NCBI GenBank assembly: GCA_029204225.1
Contig: CM055095.1
Location: 68,036,755 to 68,100,754 of the forward strand
Direction of reading: 5' to 3'
Source: Diphasiastrum complanatum
Lineage: Eukaryota > Streptophyta > Lycopodiopsida > Lycopodiales > Lycopodiaceae
Length of the DNA stretch: 64,000 bases
The position numbers and the translations under genes were made by a program. Within the stretch, counting starts at the first letter, position 1. The number at the start of each line of letters is the position of its first letter. This document shows, in pieces, positions 22,798 to 34,959 of the stretch. The notes beneath the pieces were generated by a model. That model saw only the letters and a program-made list of their open reading frames with translations, made no database searches and had not been told where the DNA came from.

Positions 22798-24107
22798 ATG
22801 GTATCAGAGCCTCTGTTTTGATCAGAGCTCCTCTAATTTGATATCAATCAATCATTTCTGATAAACCCACGATTTTTCGACACATCGGACCAAATCCTAC
22901 TCAGGCCACTCCATCCGCAAGCATCCACACAATGCCGGAGTTTGGCAAGCCCTCGGAGGAGGTTGATATTCCAGCGGCCAGTGCTCCCTCTCAACTAGCT
23001 GCTAAAGGATCAGCTTCACCACATCACCTAGCAGAGACAGAGAAGAAGGCTAGATAGGCTGTAGACCAAAGCCAACACTTTCAACCTCTGGAGAAAGGCA
23101 CTCCACCGTCCAACACCAGCAAGGGGAACTAGTTAGAACCGACCAGTATACAAGCTTCCAACTCGGTCGCCCTTGAGTTTGATACGTCATTCTCTATAGA
23201 TCCCCCAAAGTGAATCTTCTGGGGCTGTTGATACGCACATCACTCCTACCCCCAGTGACTCATGAACAAAAGAACCCAGAAAAGACACAACCACACCAAG
23301 TTCTAGGATAATCTTTAAGAAACCAAAGTCTCTTAAGGAATCCATCCAAGAGTACGCGACAACCTTTCCAAAAGAAGAGATTTGGGGGGGATAAGTTTTG
23401 CCATGTAGCCAAAATCAAGGGCAAAGAGAAACAGATCATCGAGCAACTGGCACCACAACCCACATGGCACAACGTCCTCTTCAAGGAAGACAAAAAGATC
23501 TTGGCTGAATATTTCAGAATTCTTAGGTATCTGCGCGTGGATCCCTGTTACTACCTATTCCTAGGCGAGCAGCATGGCTCGAGAAGCACGATGTCAGTGT
23601 ACCATCGAACTGGCTAATCATTTTAAACTCCAGGGGCTGGAATAACCAGACAAATTTCCAGTATGCCTTGGAGTAGTTCCACAATAGACACCACCAATCA
23701 GTTGATTCAACGGTGTGACAAGCGGCACTTAAGTGAAAGGAGCTCGCTTTTCTCAGTTCCCTCAACTTCCATTGGGACCGTTCCTTGGGACCTTTGTTTT
23801 TCGACCCCAACATTCACTTCCCCAGTCTCAACTGCTAGGACCAGTTAACCGTGGCAAGAATCTATTACCGCACAACAATGACGACATCCCAAGATGCAGC
23901 ACGTGTGGAGGAGTGGCAACGCTCTCAATGGTTGCCCCATAGCTCACGTGTTTGGGCCCCTTAAATATGATACAAATCTACGAGCCTAGGCAATGGATGA
24001 CTATGGAAAACTCATTCAGGAAATCAAAAAGAGCAATGAAACGTTGGATGCCAAGCTGCAAAAAGCATAATTGCCATGGGACTGGGCAACCAATAACTAG
24101 CGGGGGA
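22798..24107 (+). mobile_element. Decayed LTR-type element without recognisable pol
   Basis: TGGTATCAGAGCC at about 22799 matches the initiator-Met tRNA primer-binding site that LTR elements use, and it follows a sequence ending in ACA. A purine/G-rich tract (GCGGGGGATTGTGGGGGC, about 24101-24118) could be the polypurine tract. The internal part has short coding-like pieces (for example WHNVLFKEDKKILAEYF) but no protease, integrase or reverse transcriptase that I recognise. It is old and heavily broken, and the family is not assigned. Confidence 0.4.
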
Positions 24108-24109
24108 TT

Positions 24110-26535
24110 GTGGGGGCTGAAATACAAGGCCCAAGGGGCATTTCAATGGAGCCCGCGAGAATTAAGGATAGAAGCACCTTACAGGGAAGTAGCCTATGTA
24201 AATAACAATTTTGTGTAATTAATGGGCCAAGTATGCCATTTTGTGTGTATAAGCCCATCTTGAAGAGCCCATCAATAGTTAGTTATGTTAGGCCCCCAGT
24301 ATGGCATCCTGCATTGCATAAGTCCAACTTGTGGTGCTATTGGTCATTAGGAGCAAGAAAACAATTTTGGAAAGTCTCAAGGTTTTAACTTAGACATTAA
24401 AAGTTTTTTGTAAAAGTCAAAGTCAAGTTTTCTAAAATGGAACTTGAATTGCATATTGAGACTTAAAGTGTCATGTCCCATGAGTAAGTGTAGAAAGGAA
24501 ACTCCACAAGCTTCTTTAAAGAGAAGCCCTTTGTATGTGATTTTCATCCTTAATGCAAGAGATTAGCTAAGTGCTACCATTTTGGATCCACGTGTGTTGA
24601 ATTTGGTGTTTGGCTAAACTTAGTATGACTTTGTATTGAATGCATTTATTTCTATGTTTCTTGTTATTTTAGCCCCTTTTTAGCATATGTGCTTAATCTT
24701 TGAAGGTATTCTAATTTAGTTAAGCTTGTAGAGAGGGGGAGAAAGAGAGACTGAGAGAGAGAGGGTTTGGAAAATTCTGTGAGAGAGAGAAAGAGAGTGG
24801 TAGAGTTAGAGTTGGTTATGTTGGTGGATTGTTGCAAGTAGAAGTAGTTTTGTGCTTTCTTTTGTTTTGCAAGCATCTCCACGACTCCTAGGATCGAGCC
24901 CACTCCTCATGCTACAAATGACTTGGAAGGAGGAGTTGGAAGCCCTCTTCTTCTGGACAAAAAAAATATTCCTATGATTGTAGCTTCCTTCATGAGAAGA
25001 GTCAACGAGTTTGTCGTTTGATAATAATTAGTTGGAAAATAGCTATAGGACTGAAATAGCTAAATATTCAATTTAACCATTTATGACTTGAAGCTCTTAG
25101 AGTTCTTTATTGGCAATAATGCTGATGATTTCTCAACAACACATTTAGACCTAAGGTGAAATTAGAATGTTGTGAGATTTTGAGCCAATGTCTCTCAAGA
25201 TCATAATGTAGCTTCAAATTATGCTCCATTCAATGCAACTTCATCATTAGCTCAGTTACATTTCATAGACGTCACAGCTTTAACAACATCTCGTTTGTTA
25301 TTTGTCATCAGTATTGCTTCTCAACTTAGATGCATCTCTTATTGCTGATTCTCAGCATTATAAGCAGTTTTATACAATCCAATATCAGAAACGCCCAATC
25401 TAGTGTCTGCCATATATGTAATTGTTAAATGGATGAAGCAGTCCTGACCTTTAGCAATATCCAAGTATAGGACTTTGACACTTGAAAAAATCTTCAACAA
25501 AATTTGCAGGTCGAAAACTTTTCTTACCATTAAATGTGCATATTCCAAAACCCTAATTAAAAAAATATGCAGTTCTTGCATGATGCATAGTCTTCATCCA
25601 TAGTATATTAAAGCAATCCATCTTGCAACTCATAATGTCCAAACAACAAGCTTTCTTCTTTCCAACTTTGAATCTTTGGCAAACAATCAAAGAATAGTTG
25701 AAAGAAATGCATTGTGAGAAAGTGTGTCATTTAGTTGGAATTTTTCACCACACTACTTGTGGCAATACAGGCCTATTCAATAGTGTCCTAGTACTATTAA
25801 CTTTACGTTTACATGTCCCATAACACCTATTGTATAGTCACATATATATTGGGTATTTGATGAATATCTTCATCCCCGAGGTGGAAAGTGATGAATTCGA
25901 GGTGGAAGATTTCAACTGGGAGTCATCTAGTTGTAAGTGCAGTCCGTTCTCCACTATTTAGAAAGATATTATCATGCCTTCTCCTTCATAAATATTTTGA
26001 AGAAGCTCTTGGAATAGATTTTGGACTTGTCGTTCTTACAATCGTCCTTTTGCATCATTCAATGTGCTCTTTGTTTTCATTGTACTCCAGTGTTCACGAG
26101 TTGATGGATTGAGCTTTTTTTTTATTAGTTGAAATGCCTTTGATGCATGATGGACTTGTGTGTTTTTATTTTGTGTAAAACATACATCGTAGCACTGTTT
26201 TAGATTATAGTTTTTTGAAAGGATTAGCTCAACTCTAATTTTGATCCTTTCACTATCATCTACTCATCAGTCGCATACTTTGCTTCTAGTCCTTTCAGTA
26301 TCATACACGGATCAATCCACTCTTTTCAAAGTTTGAATGGCTGAAGAATCAATAAAATAGCAATGGAAGAGCGCCTCAGCAGAGGCGTACTGCTATGGTT
26401 AATGACGAAAAGAGGCTTCTTCTCAAACACATAGCTGATCTTAGGAATCAGCGCAATAAATCTACTTCGCCTGTTATTCCACTTCATCATAATAATGAAG
26501 CTCATAATAATCATCGTAATGAATCTAATAATGAA
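24110..26535. other. Non-coding stretch, possible LTR remnants
   Basis: After the G-rich tract at about 24110 the sequence is AT-rich with GA-rich parts (24735-24800). No domain is recognisable. A minus-strand frame at 25339-25581 and a plus-strand frame at 26395-26539 look mildly coding-like but match nothing I know. The latter is cut by the LTR that starts at 26540. Confidence 0.35.
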
Positions 26536-26539
26536 TACA

Positions 26540-27255
26540 TGTCTGAAATGGTGAACTCCTGCAACCTTGCCGAAGAGATCCCGAAAGACGAAGATGTCCC
26601 GAAGGACGAAAAGATCTCAAAGGCCGAACCGAAGGTCGAACATGACTCAAAGATCGAACACACCGCAAAGGTCGAAGACGAAGCGAGGCCGAAGGTAAAT
26701 TGTTCGACGTTTGTCCCTACAGCCAAATAACCAAGACAACCTAGAAGAAAAAGACGAACAGAAGATAAACAAGTCGAGTTGACAGTTGGTAGCTCGACGA
26801 GCGTGGAGTCTTGTACTATCATGCTCAACCGCCAAAAGCAATGTTGACACAGGGTAGCTAACTAATTGATTAGCATAATTATGTCTTGTGATTCACTGAT
26901 AAACTATCTTGTAAACTCCACGTAGTGGATATATACACAGGGTTGATTACTACAATATAGTGTAATGAGAGAGAGTGTAGTGCTAGCATATTGTTAGCAT
27001 TACCAGCTATGCATGAACATTTGCCAACGAGCAAAACATACTGAATTCATGAGAGGAGTGACAGGCCACCAGCGAGCGAGACATTGATCAACTCACTCAA
27101 AACATATTACAAATATGATTGCTCTCTTCCAATCCACCTCTTCCATGGTTTGCATCGCTTCATTGTTTGAATGCTTCATAATCTGTGATCTATAGTTGTT
27201 TGCTTAGGATCCTGCAAAACATAAAATTATGCAACAAACAAAAGAAATTTCTACA
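26540..27255 (+). repeat. LTR of Copia fossil C (716 bp)
   Basis: TG...CA ends, a primer-binding site directly 3', and about 90% similarity by eye to the LTR start at 63680 define this LTR. It contains a CGAAGGACGAAGATG-type direct-repeat region that translates in one frame into Lys/Asp/Glu-rich sequence. That frame is not a gene. Confidence 0.75.
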
Positions 27256-27862
27256 TGGTATTAGAGCGGATTCACTAAGGCAGCACAATATGGCTACAAC
27301 GATTCAGACAAAAATAGCAATCAATCTTGATGGCGCAAATTACCAAATATAAAAGTTCAAAATCAAAACGCTTCTGAAGGGTGAAGGCATCTAGTCAATG
27401 ACCAAACTCATAGAAGAATATCCTCCAGAGGGAGACCCGAGGAGAGACCCAAGGAGAGCTGAATGGATCAGAAAGGATGAGTGCACAATGGCAATCATCG
27501 TTTCGTCCCTAAACGAAGAAATACTCATGTAGATTGAAAAGTGTGCAAGCAGCCATGAAGCGTGGAAAAGACTGAAATAGAAGTATGAAGTGAGAACTGC
27601 CGCTTTGGTGATGCACCTACACAATCAGTTGCAAAGTATGCAATGGGATGGCAACCAGTTGGATCAGCATGTAGAGAAGATTAGAACGATCTTCTCTCAA
27701 TTTGTTGCATCTAGATAGGAGCACCAGGTCCCAGCGGCACAACAGCTGATGTACTTCATGAAAACTCTAATAACGTCATATCAGCCACTGAGAATGCTAA
27801 TTCTGAGCCTACTAGACATGACATTCGAGCAAGCTATCAGTCTTATCGCTGATGAGCTTATA
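26540..27862 (+). mobile_element. Copia fossil C: 5' LTR, primer site and partial gag
   Basis: The LTR starts TGTCTGAAATGGTGAACTCC at 26540 and ends TTTCTACA at 27255. A primer-binding site (TGGTATTAGAGC, 27256-27267) follows. The gag begins at about 27290 with a form of MATTIQTKIAINLDGANYQ. The copy is cut off near 27862 by a minus-strand Copia fragment. Its LTR start closely matches the one at 63680, so both belong to one family. It is broken and truncated. Confidence 0.8.
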
Positions 27863-30645
27863 GTTGATGAGAAATGCACATCCGAGTGGATTAACTCCAA
27901 AGGATGCTTGCTTTTGATAGAAGATCTTGTAAATGGCTTTTTGTGAGATTTAGCAATAGCACAAGCCTCACAAGGCTTGATCTTATTGGAGAATGACTTT
28001 GGCAAGCCAATAGCTTTAGCTTCTTTGATCATAGAGAGCATGGATTTGTAGTTGGGATGTCCCAACCTCCTATGCCATAATTCCTTCATAGAGAGCTTGT
28101 TCACAAGAGCAACATTACAAGCATTCACATACTCATTTGGATCTAGTTTATAGATGCCTCCAAATCTAGATCCTAATGCAAATATCTCACCATTTTTCTT
28201 GATAGTGCAAGTATCAACATTGAATTTTACATCAAGGCCATTATCAAGCAATTGGCCAACACTAATAAGATTCTTGGTAAGCTTAGGTACATAAAGAACT
28301 TTAGAGAGAGAAAGAACTTTAGAGGATGCAAGCTTCAAGGGAATGTTCCCTATGCCTTCAATAGGACATTCAAAATCATTTGCTGTGTATATTGGTTTCT
28401 TGACTCCATCATAAGGTGCAATAGAAGAGAAAGAGTCCTTGGAGCTACACGTATGTGAAGAGGCTCCACTATCAATATACCATAGGCCGTCCTTTTTGAA
28501 AGGAGTAGATGAGAAACTAGAGACCATAAGAGATCCCTCTCCATCACTTGCAATAGTGTCTTCCTTCTCATTGGTAATGTTGGCTTGCTTGAGTTGATTC
28601 TTCTTCTTGAAGCAATTGGTGGGATAATGGCCTTTTTTGCCACAATAAAAGCACTTGATCTTCTTCTTCTTGAGCTTGGATGATGAAGCATTAGAGGATT
28701 CATCTTCCTCCTCATCTTTGTCTTTGGATTTGACTTTTTCCTTGCTTGAGGATTGTTGATGTTGGTTCTTGCTCCTCCCTTTGTGCTTATCCTTGGCAAA
28801 GAGAGCTTTGCCATCATTATGAGTGTGAGAGAGCTTGTCCATCCTCAAGAGCTTGTACTCTTGTCTTGATTTTTCTGAAATTAGCACACTTTGGAGAGCC
28901 TCCAAACTTGGTAGCTCCTCCTTAATGGCATAGGATTGGACAAGGATATCAAATTCACTTCTCAAGCCATTGAGAATGACTTGAACTAGCTCATTTTTAT
29001 TGATTGAATCACCAATACAAGCAAGTTCTCTATGAATATCTTTTACTCTCAAAACATAACTAGATGCACTCTCATCACTCTTTTGGCTACTTTGAAAGAT
29101 TTGATTCCTAAGAGTGAGAAGCCTAGAGGTATTCTTAGCCTCATAGATAGTCTTGAGATAATCCCAAGCTTCTTTGGCTATTGTACAAGTACATATCTCC
29201 CTCAATATCTCATTAGAGACATTCATCTTAATGTGGTGGAGAGCCATCCTAGCTCTCTTTTTGTATTTTTGAACCTCTTGAAGAACTTGTGGTTCTTCTG
29301 CAAGACCAAGAACTATGTCCATCACGTCTTAAAGGATCAAGATGGACTCCATCCTCATTTTCCAAATTGAGTAGTTTGAAGTGGACAATCTTTCACTTGG
29401 TTCCAACAAGGATGAACCCATTGAAGACATTTTAAGTGAAGAAAACTCAAATGATGAACAATAAATGTTACTTCACACTCTCTATAGGATCCAATAATAG
29501 AGTACTATCTCCTCCTATGAAAGATCTTGCAACTATTTGTGAATTGATTCTCACTAGCTACACAAATCTCTCTAAAACAAGATCTATTTCACATCAAATG
29601 ATGGAGTATAGGCAAATTTAGGATCAAACACTCTTAGCATGTGTGAAGTACACTAAGAAACTAAATTTGACTCAAATACAATGATATTGCATGAAACAAA
29701 ATGGCTAAGATCTCAAAACAGTGCCTAGATCACATATAGATGAGATTGGTAAGCATACAACTGTGATTTTGGATCAACCAAGCAATCTCTTGACCAAACC
29801 AAATGTGTCCACCCAGGTCTAGGTGCCCTACCTAACCCTCTTCAAAATCTTATAACTTCTGATTGGCTCAACCAAATGGAATGAAACTGATTGCATCAGA
29901 AACTAGACCAAAATAGCTTCAAAACAAGCTATCAAACAAGATAAATGGATCAAGCATGAGAGAGAACTTCCAAACTGAAATTGGATGTTTCTCACACGTG
30001 TCTGAGCACCTGATTTCGTACAGTACCAGGTCAGACCCAATCAATGTCCTTTTGATCTCTTTTGATCCAAAATTGAACAAGATAGCTAGGAAAATGGGCC
30101 TTGACAATTTCTAGCTCAAGATTGATGAATAGTTTTCACTTAAATGGATCAAAATGCATGGTAACCTTAGGTAGGCTCTGATACCATGTTGATTTCACAC
30201 GTGTGGATAGTCCACTACATGTACTTGTGATCTCCTAAGGTGTGTAGATGAACCAAGATCAAGACTAGATTGAGATTCAAGATCAATCTTAGATCCTATG
30301 GCAAAAACACACTACTACATGCATTCAATCACTTCCAACTCTCACTCACACATGTGGGAAGTATTAAAAAATTATTCTAAGTAAAAACAAGCTGCTCTCC
30401 TCGAGTAGAGAGAGAAAAACCATCATGAGTGTGAAAAGTACAATACTAAGGACCATAAATGGATCTTTGAATGATCCACAAGGTGATTGTATGCTTGTTA
30501 AACAATTTATCAGAAACTAGTCATCAGAAAATAAGATCTAGTTCAGCAGCTTGATAGGAAACAAGTAGAGACAATCAAAGCATTGATCAATTAGTATAAT
30601 CCAACTCCACACGTGTGGAAATAAGGTTGTAGTATGGCCTGTAGA
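27863..30645 (-). mobile_element. Copia fossil D: LTR, primer site, gag, protease, start of integrase
   Basis: Read on the minus strand, an LTR fragment (30187-30645) is followed by a primer-binding site (30175-30186) and gag from about 29430. Next come a zinc knuckle (CFYCGKKGHYPTNC), the protease (WYIDSGASSHTC), the pre-integrase region (ELWHRRLGHPNYKS, CEACAIAKSH) and the first residues of integrase (LELIHSDVHFSS). The element stops there and abuts Copia fossil C. The long frame is mostly open, with few breaks. It belongs to the same lineage as copies B and G. Confidence 0.85.
30187..30645 (-). repeat. 5' LTR fragment of Copia fossil D
   Basis: On the minus strand it ends CACACGTGTGAAATCAACA directly before the primer-binding site TGGTATCAGAGCC. 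The upstream part matches the LTR of copy A. Its outer end appears lost near 30645. Confidence 0.7.
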
Positions 30646-31009
30646 TAGTGTTTAGAAGCTTTGCTGCCTAAACCATAAGTTGGAGGATCACGGATCTCCG
30701 CCACTCACTTTCTTGATGTACATTGCCTCACTTTGCGATACTTTGCAGGTCTCTTTCTGTAGCTGATTGTGCCTGACAACTCACCTGAACCATGCTCCAC
30801 ATCGCGCATGCAACTCAAACTTCAGATACTCTTATCATTTCACTCATTTATTCAAACGGCCAATAAAAATTACCTAGTCTCTTTGTCATTTGATAACGAA
30901 TTTAAGGTAGATTCATCTTAATCACCCTTTGCATTATTCATGTGTCTCTTTGTCAGACTTTGATAACAACTACTGCAACTTCAAATAAAGCTTTCTACAT
31001 TGCTCTAAA

Positions 31010-31160
31010 CGGTGACCGAGTGATCTCGCATCCCTATAATCCTCACTACTGAGCGTCAATAGTGACAACAACAGTTCCACTTTCATTTCAGGTCCGATCC
31101 CCATGCGTCAGTAGTGAAGACAACAGTCCCACTTTCATTTCAGGTTCGATCCCCATGCCA
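31010..31160 (+). repeat. tRNA(Leu/Ser)-related SINE-like sequence with a 52 bp tandem duplication
   Basis: GGTGACCGAGTGATCTCGCA resembles the A-box half of a type II tRNA gene. GGTCCGATCCCCAT and GGTTCGATCCCCAT resemble B boxes. The stretch from GCGTCAATAGTGA to GATCCCCAT (31053-31106) is duplicated in tandem at 31107-31158. No full cloverleaf could be drawn, so this is a SINE-type relic and not a tRNA gene. Confidence 0.45.
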
Positions 31161-31199
31161 AGCAGACGCCCTCACTCCTGAGCCGACCAGTTAAGGTAG

Positions 31200-31400
31200 A
31201 TTAAGCTGATGGTTGGAGATTCTGCAGGAACAATGATTGATTTATACTATGTATGCTGCAATTCTTGTTACAAATAATTCCACGGCACTCTGAAGATAAT
31301 GGGTGATAGATTCAGATAGACCATATCAATTTGTTAAAGTTGTCGGATTTCATTAGCTTGCTACAAATTCTTTTAGGCAGCTCATGTTCAACCTCCCGAA
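31200..31400 (+). repeat. Dispersed repeat, inverted copy of 38495-38650
   Basis: The stretch GATAGATTCAGATAGACCAT through TTGCTACAAATTCTTTTAGGC (31307-31395) matches the reverse complement of 38495-38575 at about 85-90% by eye. Weaker similarity extends left to ATTAAGCTGATGG. It has no coding potential. Confidence 0.65.
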
Positions 31401-31409
31401 GTCTAGCTC

Positions 31410-32520
31410 ATATCTCGGACCTTCGACATAATCCGATGCGGGAACGGTGTAAATACCCCGAACTCCAAACGAATGATCGTAGGGTAGGCTTTGCCAGGCC
31501 ACATGTTCATTGATAGCAAGATTCTCCAAAAAGCAAATGCGCGCTTGTAATTATTGTAATAAGCCCACTCGAAGACTAATAATCTCGAAAATAAAACGTA
31601 ACATGGGCTGCTCGTGAGAGTTTTAGATCATCCGCAGTCCGCACCAACCTCGAGCTCCTGAATACCAGTCAATCGTGCTATTGCATGCCCTTCGCCTTAT
31701 CCTGTTGCCAAGGCAAGCAAAAACTCAGCTCCTCCTGATTTGTACTTAGAGGCTAGGGGCATGGCCGCATGGCGTAACAATTGCCAGCTTAACTCTCTAC
31801 TTTTAATTGTTATGATACAATATATTGATGCACGATCTTAGAGGTGCAATCCAAATTGAATAGATTCAAGGAAGCTTAGCGATGTGTGTTAGTAGTTTGT
31901 GGATCACAGCCATCATGCACGACTTTTGTATGTTAATATGTTGCTATAACATTCCTTTTCATGGATTTGGGCCGGCAACTGTCCGGAATATCGTAGTTCA
32001 ATTCAGCATGGCTGAGATATGTTTTGATGGATAGCGAACACAATTACGATCTCAGTTATAAATTACCGCGTTTCTTCATCACCTTTATCACATTATTCTG
32101 CCCGGGGTATAAGCATATAAGTTTGGGACTCTGGACATATAAGAGTCATCATTCTACCAAATCATGTGTTTAATACTAACCTCACTTGTACGATTTTTGC
32201 TTGAGTGTTTAAGCAGTCTACACAGAGAAAAACAGGTGTACTCTTTGGGTAGCTGGAACAAGGCCGTGGAAGTGCAAATACTCCTGCTCAACCATTGGAA
32301 TTAGAGACCGCGACCAAACTTTTCATTTTGAACTTGCATTATGGTGTCTTGGCTAAAGACTTTGAGGTGGTGTGACAATATAGTATGCTAGTTAGCCAGA
32401 CGGCCCAGGCCTTCCTTCATTTTGTTTTCTTTTCAACAATGGTTGTACTTTAGCTGGTACATGGCATTTGAATTGTTGTATCTACTTTTTCAAAATTCAT
32501 GCAGTCTTTGATTCTATATT
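31410..32520. other. Non-coding stretch, no gene recognised
   Basis: Only short frames occur here. It may include decayed introns or flanks of the ALY-like pseudo-exon at 32530-32598, but no other exon of that gene could be found. Confidence 0.35.
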
Positions 32521-32529
32521 TGCATGCAG

Positions 32530-32598
32530 GCCCTATTTTCTGAAGTTGGTGACATAAAACGATGATGTATCCATCATGACAAGAATGGACGCCCAAAG
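32530..32598 (+). pseudogene. ALY/REF (THO complex subunit 4) RRM pseudo-exon
   Basis: This 69 nt segment sits between a splice-acceptor-like TTTGCATGCAG and a donor-like AAAGGTATTG. It reads ALFSEVGDIKR, stop, CIHHDKNGRPK. It matches the RRM of plant ALY/REF mRNA-export adaptors (LFSEVGDLKRYSIHYDRSGRSKG, from memory). A TGA replaces the aromatic residue after KR. The rest of the RRM and the RGG regions are absent, so this is a stranded exon of a dead host gene. A short coding-like stretch at about 32765-32875 lies downstream but is not recognisable as ALY. Confidence 0.6.
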
Positions 32599-33118
32599 GT
32601 ATTGCCTTTAGTTTAATCCATCCTATGTCAGATATTATTTGTCTTCAACATTGACAGGCATGCGAGTTCACGATATTCGCATCCTAACGTGTTTCTTGTA
32701 TAACTCATCAAATAATCTGCTCAGGAACGTTGACAATTCACTTACCATCGACGGTCTGGTTCAGGCGAAAGGGGGCAGTCTCCAAATGAGATTGTTGAGG
32801 AGGTACAAGCTGCAGTGCAGGAGACTAATCAATATATCAATATGGCTGAAGGAATGGCACGGCCTTTTACTTGGTAGGCATGGGGAAAGCAACAGATTTA
32901 GTGCATTTGAAATGTAGCATTGCTTAAACGTAGATCAGGTATCACTAGTAAGATAACATATAGAAGATTTAAGTTTAATGGGCTTCCAATAGTTTCAACT
33001 AGTCCAATTCCAAAACACATTTAGATTAGATCTCATTTACAAACAATGAAATGCATACGTTGTAAATTTCACCGAGCTACCTTCAGCTTGTGTAAATCTA
33101 AATGCAAAATGACATCAA

Positions 33119-33240
33119 ACATAGTGAACCTTAGTGAACCAAATAGAACCTTATTGAACCATATCAAATCCTAATGAACCGTAGCAAACCTTAAAAACCA
33201 CAACAAACTGTACTGAACCATACAAAACCCTAGCAAATGC
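33119..33240 (+). repeat. Degenerate short tandem repeat, AACC(T/A)TA(A/G)TGAACC words
   Basis: GTGAACCTTAGTGAACCAAA continues as about eight loose 14-16 bp units with AACC at their core (GAACCTTATTGAACCATA, GAACCGTAGCAAACC and so on). It is non-coding. Confidence 0.5.
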
Positions 33241-33370
33241 TTGTTTTAAAGTGACATAGATGTTGCATAACTCCAATTTATTCTATACAGAAGCAAAAAT
33301 TTTAAGAAGAAATAATATATTTATTTCTGTGATTTTCAAAGCATTGTTGCAATGAATTGTGATGTTTGTA

Positions 33371-34500
33371 TGTGTGTGTGTAATAAAATTAATTTTTGTT
33401 GGCCGTATGGCCTGGTTTGTGGCAGTGATCGCAGGAAGAAGATTGCTGATTCGAGGACTTCGTCTTCTCGAATCTTGGCTTGTTTTTGTTCTTCTTCCTT
33501 CCTTTCGTGAAGAGAGCCTCTCCCTCTGGAGGCTGCACCTCTGAGAGCTCGGTCACCGACCAGATGCCTTCGCCCTTCAGGAGTGTTTTGATTTTGAATT
33601 TCCAGATTCTGTAATTTGCACCATCAAGACTAATTGCTACTCTGGTCTGGATTGTCGTAGCCATATTGTGTTGTTTGGAAGAATCACTGCTGGGATATCA
33701 GTAGTGATAACCTGTAGGCTTTGATACCATGTCGCGGAAGCGCTTTTTCTTTCTTGTTTTCATGTTCGTCCTCTATTATGATTCGTGAACAATTTTCTGT
33801 CTTTGAATTTCCTTTTCGTGCGGAAGCTCTTACGGGATCCCAGACACTCGACTACGCATCACATAACATATTTTATTCTAGCAATCAAGAGACACAGCAC
33901 AAGGCCAAGAGATACACAAAATAGAGCGACTATATTGTGAGTTTGTTAGAGCGAGATCATCAGTGTCTCGCTCGTTGGCAGATTGACTCTCTGCTCTTTC
34001 GCTGTGTTCTGCTCGTTGGCAGACTTTCATGCACAACTATGGTATTTTTGCTTTCTTACTCTATTCGCTACGTCTCTCTCTATTTCTTACAGATCTCTAT
34101 ATTCACTATCTCTCTTCTTTTTCTCTTTTTCTTCTTACATGGTTGTGATCAAGAGAGGATCGTTTATACCTCCACTGTGTGGAGTTTACAAGATAGCTAA
34201 ATGTAGAATCACAAGACTAGTTAACACTAATCAACTAGTTAGTTAGTCTCCGTCGTTGCTATTCGTTTCAGTTAGGCATGAAGCCCGTTGAGCTGCCAGT
34301 TTGCAGCACGAAGGATTTCTCTTTGTTTGTTTCGTTCTTTTCGTTTCGCGGTCCTGGAGGTGTGTTTATGATTCGTGATTGATTCGCGAATCGTTCGTGC
34401 TTCGAGTCAAAGACACGTTGACTATCGTGAATTGTTCTCATTCAACCTTCGTGTCTTGTTCGTGTTGCGACAAAGTTTCAGGAGTTCACCATTTCTGACA
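33371..34500 (-). mobile_element. Copia fossil E: 5' LTR, primer site, short gag
   Basis: On the minus strand the LTR runs from 34500 (TGTCAGAAATGGTGAACTCC) to 33730 (ending CGCGACA). A primer-binding site follows at 33718-33729, then gag from 33664 (MATTIQTRVAISLDGANYRI) and a zinc knuckle (CDHCHKPGHTANKN). Gag is much shorter than usual and nothing of pol follows. The LTR start resembles those of fossils C and J, so this is a related subfamily. The element lies inside the gag of fossil F. Confidence 0.8.
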
Positions 34501-34955
34501 TCATTACTGCGTCTTGATCATCGATGACAGATCCGACAACGGCCATTTGCTTCAACAAGTTCTTGAACTGGTTGATGTGATTCTGTAGGAAATCACCATT
34601 TGCCATCTTGAGGGAGTAAAATTTTTTCTTGAGATATAGCTTGGAAGCTATATCTCGCACTTCGTATAATGTGCTCAAGATGTCCCAAACTTCCTTGGAT
34701 GTCTAAGCTTCAGACACATGGCCGATCTGAGTGTCTAAAATGTTGAGGATGATCAGTGCGAATGCTTTTCCATCTTCAGCTTCCATCAAGAGATTGTTTT
34801 GTCGTTGTCTTCGGGTCTTGCCTCTACACCTATAACAATGTCATACAACTCCTTAGCCATTAGCACAGTTCTCATCTTAAATTTCCATAGATGGTAATTG
34901 GCTCCATCAAGCTTGTTCGTGATAGGACTACTTTCCCTTAGGAATCCATGTGGAA
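34501..34955 (-). mobile_element. Copia fossil F: gag fragment
   Basis: Minus-strand frames give the start of a Copia gag (TNKLDGANYHLWKFKMR near 34880-34930, then ELYDIV). They continue into the UBN2 region (ASKLYLKKKFYSLKMANGD) up to 34501, where fossil E begins. Only this part survives and it is broken. It abuts fossil G head to head at about 34955-34967. Confidence 0.7.
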
Positions 34956-34959
34956 GATT

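Noticed and set aside
32639-32917. 92-codon frame as a downstream exon of the ALY-like gene
   Set aside because: None of its three frames continues the RRM. One frame looks mildly coding but cannot be linked to any family.
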